Source: an uncultured Bacilli bacterium (GTDB lineage: Bacteria; Bacillota_I; Bacilli_A; RF39; UBA660). Taken from it: a stretch of DNA of 24,705 nt. The notes beneath the pieces were generated by a model, which had not been told where the DNA came from, made no database searches, and saw nothing but the letters and a program-made list of their open reading frames with translations. Position numbers and translations under genes: made by a program. Numbering within the stretch: the stretch's first letter is position 1; the number at the start of each line of letters is the position of its first letter. This document shows, in pieces, positions 15,126 to 22,977 of the stretch. Location of the stretch: assembly GCA_944327425.1 (NCBI GenBank), contig CALVHJ010000006.1:1-24705 (forward strand), read 5' to 3'.

Positions 15126-16211
15126 CTATAAAGATTCTATTTCCTCTTTTTTACTATTCAAATGAAATAAATCCTCATCCAAAATAACCCCTTGAATTGC
15201 TAAATAATCTCTTAAATGTTTAGTGGGATTATTAAGAGTAAATTTCCCATCCAACGATTTTTGAAAAATTGTATTAACTTGTGGTTTATTATCTTCATCA
15301 ACATAAAATTCACATATTTCCATAATTTCTCTTTGAAATCTTCCATACTTTTCACTCATATATCCTTTAACATATATACCAATTTGTACATATCTGTGAA
15401 TTGTTGTAACAAACTGTTCAACATCTATATTAGATTCTATCAAACTATACATACGCATTGGTATTAATGATGCTTTATCCGAGTGAATAGTTGAAATAAT
15501 ATGATGCCCTGATGATATAGAGTTACGAACTGCCATAACAGCCTCAGCACTACGAACCTCAGATAAGAGTATCCATATGGGGTTCTGACGCATACAAGTA
15601 ACCAAAACATCAGAATAACTAGCTATATTATTTGTCTTCATCGCTACTATATCACGATGAGGGAATATTCTATCTAAGTGTAACTCCAAAGTATCCTCAA
15701 TTGTAATAATTTTTTCGTTTTCTTTAGTTGTACTTGCTAAATACTTAACAAGCTCAGTTTTACCACTACCTGTTTCTCCACTAACAATAATATTAGCATG
15801 ACCTTGTACACAACTAAGAAGAAAATCCAGTAAATCAGCACTAACATAATCTTCTTGTAACAATTTTTCTCTATTAAGTCTTATTTTCGCTGGTGTTTTA
15901 CGAATAACTAAAGCTATACCATTAGTAGCAATTGAATCGTGAATGAAATTAAGACGTAATTCACTACTTTCCGCATCTAAAAAAGGATGTGCCATATTGA
16001 ATGTTTTCCCCATAACATTAGAACACTGGAAAGCTAGCTTTTCTACCAATTGATTATTTACTTCCGGTCTTTCAACTCTATAAACACCTTTAGAAAGAGA
16101 CTTTATCCACAATTGACCACCATTAGTATATGATACGTCGGTAATATCATCAATCTCAATAAATTCTCTTAAAGGACCAAAATCAATCTGTGAAAATATA
16201 GCATCATTCAT
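15126..16211 (-). CDS. Tad/CpaF-type secretion ATPase (TadA-like)
   Basis: A 361-residue cytosolic ATPase of the type II/IV secretion superfamily that would drive extension or export. The N-terminal domain is short (about 1-130). The ATPase core shows Walker A GETGSGKTE (145-153), the Asp box ITIEDTLEL (about 169-177), the Walker B region WILLSEVRSAEA with Glu218 and the His box SGHHIISTIHSDKA (about 234-247). The SYSDVLVTCMRQNP stretch before Walker B is characteristic of CpaF/TadA, with a more distant match to VirB11. It has a strong AGGAGGTG site. Neighbouring T2SSF genes favour a Tad-like rather than a conjugative system. Confidence 0.88.
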   Translation of the reverse strand: MNDAIFSQIDFGPLREFIEIDDITDVSYTNGGQLWIKSLSKGVYRVERPEVNNQLVEKLAFQCSNVMGKTFNMAHPFLDAESSELRLNFIHDSIATNGIALVIRKTPAKIRLNREKLLQEDYVSADLLDFLLSCVQGHANIIVSGETGSGKTELVKYLASTTKENEKIITIEDTLELHLDRIFPHRDIVAMKTNNIASYSDVLVTCMRQNPIWILLSEVRSAEAVMAVRNSISSGHHIISTIHSDKASLIPMRMYSLIESNIDVEQFVTTIHRYVQIGIYVKGYMSEKYGRFQREIMEICEFYVDEDNKPQVNTIFQKSLDGKFTLNNPTKHLRDYLAIQGVILDEDLFHLNSKKEEIESL

Positions 16212-16243
16212 TATAACACCTCCTTTTTTTATTCTTTTTTATT

Positions 16244-17050
16244 CTAATAAATATCGGTTACTGTTTGATTTTCAATTATTTGTCTTAAATATTGACTAGT
16301 AACTTCAGTTTCTCCGACTTCAGCAGTATAATTAGCATTACCAGGTACCGGTATTAATTCAATATTATTTAACATTGTCGCTCTTGATAATAACAAATAC
16401 AAGTTTGTTTCTTCTATATCATAATTAGGAACAGCAAATAGAAGTATTGCTGGTGTTCCACTTGAAGAACTATCATAAAATAAGCTTCGACCATTACTAT
16501 CACGAACATCTAGAATAGGTAACTTAGTTATAAATTGTCCATAAACAAGTTTACCTTCCTCCGTTGTTGTTCTAACATATATATCTATATAATCCTCAGG
16601 GTACATTGAATTACCATATGTTGATTGTAAATTAACTTCCAAACTTACTGCACTATAACCATCAGGCATTCTATCTAGAGCATTACTACTAATATTTCTA
16701 CAATCAATTACTTGTTCTTGATAAAAGAACGCTCCAGCTGGAATACTCGTTCCAACTTGAACACAATATGAATTAAGCTGACCAACCAAAGAATTAATAT
16801 CCCTAATAACATTTTGATTATTATTAACAAATGAAGTTAAAACTTCCATATATTCAATATCATCTTGAGTTATAGTTGTTGTAGATGTAAGTGTATTTCT
16901 AGCATATGGAATACTAACTGTTTGAACAGCAGCATTTACCCGATAATTATACCCTATATACAATACGACAATACCTAATAACACACCTAGTATTGTAACT
17001 GTATTTTTGTTTGAAATGAATCTTTTTAACGTTGTTACTATATTTCCCAT
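16244..17050 (-). CDS. CpaB/RcpC-like protein with SAF domain
   Basis: A 268-residue protein with one N-terminal membrane helix (about 18-36, VTILGVLLGIVVLYIGYNY) and an extracellular part. The SAF domain (about 40-120) is indicated by IPYARNTLTSTTTITQDDIEYMEV and the later GTSIPAGAFFYQEQVID. It is followed by the RcpC-type region SAVSLEVNLQSTYGNSMYPEDYIDIYV, the usual place for a periplasmic/extracytoplasmic assembly protein in Tad systems. In a monoderm it would face the wall rather than a secretin. AGGTAGGA precedes the ATG. The 14-nt gap to the upstream gene and the 32-nt gap to tadA show operon membership. Confidence 0.8.
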   Translation of the reverse strand: MGNIVTTLKRFISNKNTVTILGVLLGIVVLYIGYNYRVNAAVQTVSIPYARNTLTSTTTITQDDIEYMEVLTSFVNNNQNVIRDINSLVGQLNSYCVQVGTSIPAGAFFYQEQVIDCRNISSNALDRMPDGYSAVSLEVNLQSTYGNSMYPEDYIDIYVRTTTEEGKLVYGQFITKLPILDVRDSNGRSLFYDSSSSGTPAILLFAVPNYDIEETNLYLLLSRATMLNNIELIPVPGNANYTAEVGETEVTSQYLRQIIENQTVTDIY

Positions 17051-17064
17051 TTTATCCTACCTTT

Positions 17065-18456
17065 CTATACAGCACTCCAGAAACTTGCACCAGTTCCAAT
17101 TCGACTATGACAGCTATTATCTTGATAGTGCCACCATTCGGAAGCTAAATCAGATAATCCACCAGAGCCCATCATATAACTACTTAGCTTTTTTGCTCCT
17201 TCACTAGCAGACATTCCAACAGAGTAATTACTAGAAGTTTTAGCTACATTTGGACTATAATATTTAATCGCTTGGGTACTTAATTCATGCATATATGATG
17301 GCATTGAATACCCAGATAAAGTAACATCAACAGCACAAGCCGTATTATGAGCTGAAGTACCTTGAGCTAAAAACCAACCTTGTCCCCATGTATATCTAGC
17401 TCCACTAGCTCCCGTACTATAATCAATATTTTCTTTAACTGTACTATTACTATTATATAAATTAGTTAATCTTGAATTAACATACCTAGAGACACCACTT
17501 GGTCTATAAGCATCAATAATTACTAAAGTATCTCCCGCTGCTCTAGCTGCACTTGCAGCATTTTTAAGTTTTTGAGCAAAAGAGAATGTTGCCGGAACAA
17601 AACCATTATAATCACTTGTATATAATCTTGTTCCCGTAACCCCATCTATTGCCTGTCCTGATGATCTAAAAATACTACTTGAAGCATTAGCAATATCATA
17701 ATGAGCTTCTGGTACATAATCCATTAAATTAATAGCCATATAGTTGGAATCAACCCAACCACATTCACCTTCATACTCTATAGCCCAATAATTGCCACTC
17801 TCTCCTAATATATCAAATTTTACCCCGGGCGTAACATTACCATTGGTCTCATCTCGATCAGCAGTGGTATAAAGGGGTCTTGATGCCATAGCTACCCCTC
17901 CCATACCTTGCAAATTTGTTGTACTAATTCCTTCTTCACAAGTAGCATCCGCTATTGGTTCATCATCATTATTATCATCGGGTTGTGTAGTTGTTCCCGT
18001 GCTATTTTGGTTACCACTATTATTTGTATTACTTGAACCAGGAGTTCCTACTTGTTCCGCATGAATTTGAATGATAGCATCTATCCTACTAGTTGTATCA
18101 TAATCACCAGCAGATGGAATAAATCCTGTTCCACTGCTACTTCTTATTTCCACGCTGACTTTTGGAGGAGCTTCATATATTGCATAGAAATTAACTTCAT
18201 AAGTATCAGCAGTCCCCATAGTCTCAGCAAGCATTCTTACAAACACTTCCATAAATTTTTCTTTATTCATTTTTACTTCGTTATAATCTCGATAATAACC
18301 ATAATCAACTGCTTCTAACATTGAAGCTTCAGTAATTTCTCTTAGACTATAATAATCTTGAGTGGTGTTGGTAGTAATACCTTGAACAGATATCATTAAA
18401 CCAATAATACCAACACCTAAAACTATTAACCAATAACCCCAATATGAACTTTGCAT
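17065..18456 (-). CDS. Pseudopilin-like protein fused to SH3 and VanX-like peptidase
   Basis: This 463-residue protein combines three parts. Residues 8-27 are one membrane helix in a pilin-like N-terminus (SYWGYWLIVLGVGIIGL), followed by a domain to about 135 that resembles TadE/DUF5411-type minor subunits. A Gly/Ser/Asn/Asp linker (135-170) leads to a bacterial SH3 domain (about 175-245, ending CGWVDSNYM). The last 210 residues match M15D D-Ala-D-Ala dipeptidase (VanX): Arg318 in AYRPSG, GTSAHNTACAVDVTL with His370 and Asp377, and SEWWHYQ with Glu440 and His443. The His-7-Asp and Glu-3-His spacings equal those of VanX. It should sit outside the membrane and trim peptidoglycan stems. RBS is GGGGAG; it lies 17 nt after the 1222-aa gene. 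The fusion is unusual; the peptidase specificity is inferred. Confidence 0.8.
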   Translation of the reverse strand: MQSSYWGYWLIVLGVGIIGLMISVQGITTNTTQDYYSLREITEASMLEAVDYGYYRDYNEVKMNKEKFMEVFVRMLAETMGTADTYEVNFYAIYEAPPKVSVEIRSSSGTGFIPSAGDYDTTSRIDAIIQIHAEQVGTPGSSNTNNSGNQNSTGTTTQPDDNNDDEPIADATCEEGISTTNLQGMGGVAMASRPLYTTADRDETNGNVTPGVKFDILGESGNYWAIEYEGECGWVDSNYMAINLMDYVPEAHYDIANASSSIFRSSGQAIDGVTGTRLYTSDYNGFVPATFSFAQKLKNAASAARAAGDTLVIIDAYRPSGVSRYVNSRLTNLYNSNSTVKENIDYSTGASGARYTWGQGWFLAQGTSAHNTACAVDVTLSGYSMPSYMHELSTQAIKYYSPNVAKTSSNYSVGMSASEGAKKLSSYMMGSGGLSDLASEWWHYQDNSCHSRIGTGASFWSAV

Positions 18457-18473
18457 AACTTAAACTCCCCTTT

Positions 18474-21400
18474 CTACTTCCAAGATGGTCCGATCATATC
18501 GTCTTCAGATATGCCACCATCCCATAAAGTGAAGTAACTTGATAATGAACGATTAACATGGGAATTAACAACATCATTACCATATCTTCCATTAATTAAA
18601 TCATCAATAAACGAACTATAACATCCAATTTCTTCATAACCACCTATAGCCTCGCAATAAACAGTTTCATTTGAATAACCACCTCGGTTATTTTGTTCCT
18701 GTTCATCGTTATAAGCTTTAATTTCTCTAGCTGCACTAGGAGTTATCGTTAAACTAAGTATTGGCTCTTCATCATATACTCCATTACCAGCTTCTTCTAT
18801 TTCTGAAACTGTAATCATAGCTTTATCATTAACTGATATATCCCAGTTATATGAATCAGTACCCTCTGGGAATAATTCACTAAGTGATATTTGTCTTTCA
18901 ACTAAACTTGTACCAGCATCAGTATCATATATACAACCAACACCTACACATTTAGCTATACAATGATCTCCGTAACAAATTAATTCTTCACAATTAGGAC
19001 CGATACATTTAGAAATACACTCTTCTCCTTCACAGCTTGGTACATCACCACCATCACAAACAAATTCAGCTTCCGGAATATTTACTAAATATGCACATAC
19101 ATAATTTAATTCATCACCTATTACTGGTGTTCCACTACCAATAAATCTTCCTTGATCACCATCATCATAGTACTCACCAACTTCAGAGACATTTACATAA
19201 TATTCATAAATACCTAATCTAGTTGATAAAGCAACCGGAAGTTTTTCTTCTAATAAAACATTATTATCAGCACTAGTTACGGTAATTTCTCCCGATGGAT
19301 AAGAATTGTAGAATATATCATCTGGTACATATTCAGAACTTGCATTTTGTTCAGACTTCATATATCTAACTAATGATACCCGTTTTCTATTAACTTCTGG
19401 ATCGGCTTTACAATTAACCGTATCACCTTCTAATTCACAGATAGTGTAATCTTCACCCTCTTCATATTCAAGGGAAGCCCAACCAGTTGAACATTCTGTG
19501 TATTTATTATCAAGTATTGTTGGTCCTTCATTATGACCTTGTTGTAAACAATAATCATATGATGCTCCAGATACATCTAAAGATAACTCTTTCATATCAA
19601 TTGGCATTCCTGCCATTTCCCGGTAATTTTGTTCTTGATAATCATACATTACCGAAGGTTCATAATTATATTCTGACTCCCATAAAGAACAGTCATTATA
19701 TTCTTCGATAATTCTTGCATAAGCTTCAACTGCTTGTTCAATAACATGCCCATCACTTATCTCATTCCACTCTTGTTCAATACGTTCAGTTAATTTATCT
19801 TCTAGTTCTTCAATTGTTGGTGTCTCATCCATTCTAATAACATCACGTTCTTCATCTACATATTCGCCATTTTCCAAAACACTACATGTTTCTGTTCCAT
19901 CCTGGTGAGTTCCTATTGTACCTTCATATTCATAAACACTCTGTGTTGTTTCCTGTGATACTTCTTCATTATAAGAATAATATAATTCAATATAAGTTGG
20001 ATTAGTCCAAGCTTTTACATCTTCAACAGAAATATATACACCATTTTTAAACTGATGTCTTGAGCAACCATATTCTTCATAACCATAAGTATATTGATAG
20101 TTTGTTCTATTTTCATAAGCAGCTTGCCAATATAACCAATCATTAGCAGCTTCAACAATAGCTTCTTGAGCATCTTTAATATCAGCTTCAAATTTCTCTT
20201 TATCTATTGTATTAGTAAAGCATTGCTTTTTAGACTCCATACCCACTCTAAAGGTAAAGTATCTACCAGCGTTAACTCGCTTAGCTGATGGAAGTTCCAT
20301 AGCATAATCTTCACGACAGTTCACAGAACAGTAATCGTTATCTCTAACTTTATCGTCTGTTTCCATCTTATAGCTATTACCAACATCATCTATTGGCTGA
20401 GCTCCTTCGTCAACTTGTGTTATAAAACATAGCTTAATTTTGTCTTCTACAACACCATGTATTTCATACGGTACTTCATCAGCGGTTGAAATGATAAGAT
20501 CTCCTGACTCATCACAACATGCCGTTATGTTAGTATATTCCGTATTACAATCGTATTCATTTATACATACTTCAGCATACTCATCACAAGCTGCCTGATC
20601 ACCCAAAGCACATTCTACTTCAAGCTCTACACAGTCTCCACAATTCGCTTCAAATAATTCATCACATTCAGGACTATTTATATCTCCTGAATCAATACAA
20701 GCTTGTGCTAAAGCATCACAATCACAGTTTTCTGTTAAAGAAACACTTTTAGGTGAAGTCCATGGTTGTTCAGCATTTTCATTACTTCCTTCATATACAG
20801 CTATAAATCTTTGAACCCCATTTTCTTCTGAACTAGTTGGATACCATAAAACTCCTATATAATTTCCAAAAGGATTTTCTGCATCACCAAATTTATATGT
20901 TCCATCTAAACTATAATCAATCGGTTGCTCTCCGCATGTTAATATTTCTAAACCAGTTACACCTTCATTTAAAGACTGATATCCCTCAAAATGAACTGTA
21001 ATAACCATTTCTTGAACTTCGGAAAAATCAACACCTGGGAACCACTGAATTAAGTTTTGACCAGTTATACTTCCTTGATTTGATCCATCATCTTGAAATA
21101 TCGTTTGTCCACCATATTCAATTTGTGAAATATAGTAACTAGTTACACCCGTAGGAACAACTCCGTCTTCAAAAGTTATACCATTTATAACAAATGATGA
21201 ATCTTCATCGTCAGAATTAAAGCCACCAACATCTAATCTATGTTTAACATCAACTTTAACAAGTGTACCATTGGCATCTTCTACTGTTTCTCTTTCAACT
21301 AAATCATTTCCTGAAATAACACTTACTTGTTGTTCTGAACTCTCATCACTAGCTGTCTCTAAATAATCTAAAGCTGCTTGCATACCCATTACATAATATG

Positions 21401-22142
21401 ATTTAGCCGCATCAGCATCACCACCAACGAAATAATAATTCCAATAAGTGCTATATTGCGACTTACTACGCAAATTACCACCATTAGCATTTACCGAATC
21501 ATAAAGAGATGCCACTGATGAATCTTGATCTAACCATCTAGATATTAAACCATATATAGCATAGTGTGACCAGTTATATCGATCATTACTTGTTGAACGG
21601 TTATCACTTCTAAAACTTATCGCAATAGCTCTTAGTGCCGTTCTCTTAGCCCAGTCATTAGAAACATTACTTGGATCATTAGAACCACTCGTCATAATAG
21701 CCATAAAAGCATGATCTTGAGCTTGAATATGTGGTTCACTACTTGGGTCAATCAAAAATCTTTGAGCATAAAGACTAGTACTAGCTCCTAAACCACCATC
21801 CAAACAATATATACTACCATAAGCATCATAGTTTACGTCAAAATCAACACCAGATGGTTGATAAAGAGTTCCCCCAAAATATATTTGTGAAATATTAATC
21901 GCTGAATAACTATAATTTCTCTTACCTTTAGTATTTTTTGTGGCTTGAGATGAACTGATTTTATTTCCCATATATTCACTAGCAATTATTCTGCCATCAA
22001 AATAACCATCAGTTACTTTACAATTTTCTTGTCCTGTACAAGCATTAGTCTCACCATCTACTGCATATACATTAGTATCGAAAATAAATATACAACCAAT
22101 TGCAATAATAAATAAACTGGTATATCTTAGTATCTTTTTCAT
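18474..22142 (-). CDS. Very large secreted cysteine-rich surface protein, 1222 aa
   Basis: A signal peptide (MKKILRYTSLFIIAIGCIFIF, cleaved probably near VYA-VDG at 27) leads a 1222-residue extracellular protein. Residues about 80-265 form an alpha-rich globular domain beginning SIYCLDGG, which recalls thioester adhesin domains but lacks the expected TQxA(I/V)W. Next comes a beta-rich segment (about 270-470) and a dense Cys cluster at 473-543 with CDCDALAQAC, CGDC and ACC. A domain containing YCSVNCREDYAMELPSAKR follows (about 600-640), then two coiled-coil-prone helices (about 645-680, 775-815). A second Cys cluster lies at 1016-1070 (CEGEECISKCIGPNC repeated as CYGDHCIAKCVGVGC). No sortase motif or C-terminal helix is seen, so anchoring must be non-covalent or through the Tad-like fibre. 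It overlaps the upstream gene by ATGA. Confidence 0.75.
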   Translation of the reverse strand: MKKILRYTSLFIIAIGCIFIFDTNVYAVDGETNACTGQENCKVTDGYFDGRIIASEYMGNKISSSQATKNTKGKRNYSYSAINISQIYFGGTLYQPSGVDFDVNYDAYGSIYCLDGGLGASTSLYAQRFLIDPSSEPHIQAQDHAFMAIMTSGSNDPSNVSNDWAKRTALRAIAISFRSDNRSTSNDRYNWSHYAIYGLISRWLDQDSSVASLYDSVNANGGNLRSKSQYSTYWNYYFVGGDADAAKSYYVMGMQAALDYLETASDESSEQQVSVISGNDLVERETVEDANGTLVKVDVKHRLDVGGFNSDDEDSSFVINGITFEDGVVPTGVTSYYISQIEYGGQTIFQDDGSNQGSITGQNLIQWFPGVDFSEVQEMVITVHFEGYQSLNEGVTGLEILTCGEQPIDYSLDGTYKFGDAENPFGNYIGVLWYPTSSEENGVQRFIAVYEGSNENAEQPWTSPKSVSLTENCDCDALAQACIDSGDINSPECDELFEANCGDCVELEVECALGDQAACDEYAEVCINEYDCNTEYTNITACCDESGDLIISTADEVPYEIHGVVEDKIKLCFITQVDEGAQPIDDVGNSYKMETDDKVRDNDYCSVNCREDYAMELPSAKRVNAGRYFTFRVGMESKKQCFTNTIDKEKFEADIKDAQEAIVEAANDWLYWQAAYENRTNYQYTYGYEEYGCSRHQFKNGVYISVEDVKAWTNPTYIELYYSYNEEVSQETTQSVYEYEGTIGTHQDGTETCSVLENGEYVDEERDVIRMDETPTIEELEDKLTERIEQEWNEISDGHVIEQAVEAYARIIEEYNDCSLWESEYNYEPSVMYDYQEQNYREMAGMPIDMKELSLDVSGASYDYCLQQGHNEGPTILDNKYTECSTGWASLEYEEGEDYTICELEGDTVNCKADPEVNRKRVSLVRYMKSEQNASSEYVPDDIFYNSYPSGEITVTSADNNVLLEEKLPVALSTRLGIYEYYVNVSEVGEYYDDGDQGRFIGSGTPVIGDELNYVCAYLVNIPEAEFVCDGGDVPSCEGEECISKCIGPNCEELICYGDHCIAKCVGVGCIYDTDAGTSLVERQISLSELFPEGTDSYNWDISVNDKAMITVSEIEEAGNGVYDEEPILSLTITPSAAREIKAYNDEQEQNNRGGYSNETVYCEAIGGYEEIGCYSSFIDDLINGRYGNDVVNSHVNRSLSSYFTLWDGGISEDDMIGPSWK

Positions 22143-22888
22143 ACTATTCTCCTCCGTTTCTTAATTATTATCACAGTTACAACCCCACCTATAGCAACAA
22201 TTGCTACTATCACTATTATGAATACTGTACTATGATCTTTTATAAAATCCCAAAAGCTCTCTTCTTCTTCTGTAATTTCATTTCCTTCATCATCAATTAA
22301 TCCTTCTCTATATTGTTGCACCAATTCTAAAAATTCTGTTTCTGCTGGAAGTGGTATAGTTAAGTATTCATAACATAAATAAAACTCTTCAGCTCCCTCA
22401 CAAATGTCATAAGTAGAATAACGATTATACAAAGGAGTTGTTACATACATCGTTCTAAGTCTAGTATCAGGGCAGTTTGTTTCACTAGAACTATAAACAA
22501 TAATTGTATAATTATTAACTGCTGTTCTATCATTTTGCCTAATAGTAATTAAACCATCTACAGCATCCTCATATGTATAAGTTTCTGTTGTCCCTGTCTG
22601 ATCATTACGAACAGTAACATATAACTCTTCCGTAATATTTGAAATATAGATAGCAAAGTAGTTTGCTATTATTCTATACTCTTCTCTCTCCTCAGGAGTA
22701 AGTCCATCAGGAAAAGTATAATTCTCATCAGGAATCTTTTCTTCAGTTCTAGCCTCATAACTAACTCTCATATTCATAGCTAAACGATTAAGTGTATTAT
22801 ACTCATCAGCCTCACATACTGCATAAACATCTAGTATACCACAAATGAATATAATACTAGCTAATAAAAGCGCTTTCATTTTTTTCAT
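22139..22888 (-). CDS. Membrane-anchored surface protein, first gene of the Tad-like operon
   Basis: A 249-residue protein that I do not recognise. It has a signal peptide (MKKMKALLLASIIFICGILDVYA, cut near VYA-VCE), an extracellular domain of about 185 residues with four Cys (CEADEY, TNCPD, DICEG, YLCYEY) and many Tyr/Thr, an acidic linker, a C-terminal membrane helix (about 220-242) and a basic tail KKRRRIV. It is a type I membrane protein. The ATG at 22888 has GGTG upstream and gives a standard signal peptide. An ATG at 22906 lies only 7 nt from the -10 box and would begin with a non-typical sequence. Its stop overlaps the start of the 1222-aa gene (ATGA), so the two are probably made in step and may interact. 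Confidence 0.75.
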   Translation of the reverse strand: MKKMKALLLASIIFICGILDVYAVCEADEYNTLNRLAMNMRVSYEARTEEKIPDENYTFPDGLTPEEREEYRIIANYFAIYISNITEELYVTVRNDQTGTTETYTYEDAVDGLITIRQNDRTAVNNYTIIVYSSSETNCPDTRLRTMYVTTPLYNRYSTYDICEGAEEFYLCYEYLTIPLPAETEFLELVQQYREGLIDDEGNEITEEEESFWDFIKDHSTVFIIVIVAIVAIGGVVTVIIIKKRRRIV

Positions 22889-22913
22889 AGTATACACCAA
22901 CCTCATAATTTAA

Positions 22914-22942
22914 ATTATAACATACATATAATATTTTTTCAA
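22914..22942 (-). promoter_or_regulatory. Promoter of the Tad-like operon
   Basis: TTGAAA (22942-22937) and perfect TATAAT (22919-22914) on the minus strand with 17-bp spacing. It precedes all the surface-machine genes, and no further promoter is obvious until 13371-13399. Confidence 0.8.
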
Positions 22943-22954
22943 CTTGTAAAACGC

Positions 22955-22977
22955 AAAAAAGAAGCATCAAGCTTCTA
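22955..22977 (-). terminator. Terminator of the YfcC/ArcD-like transporter gene
   Basis: On the minus strand AGAAGC-TTGAT-GCTTCT (22976-22960) is followed by T6. It overlaps the TAG stop and separates the transporter from the Tad-like promoter. Confidence 0.85.

Noticed and set aside
15126..16211. Reading the ATPase and two-helix pilin as a conjugative type IV secretion system (VirB11/VirB2)
   Set aside because: Two adjacent T2SSF platform genes and a CpaB/SAF gene point to Tad; no VirB4, VirD4, relaxase or other conjugation gene is in the window.
17065..18456. Vancomycin-resistance vanX gene
   Set aside because: The peptidase is fused to a pilin-like anchor inside a Tad-like operon with no vanH, vanA or vanRS; a wall-remodelling role is more likely.
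15216..19711. Several plus-strand reading frames (15216-15467, 17007-17207, 18052-18318, 19487-19711)
   Set aside because: All are antisense to well-supported minus-strand genes and lack ribosome sites.
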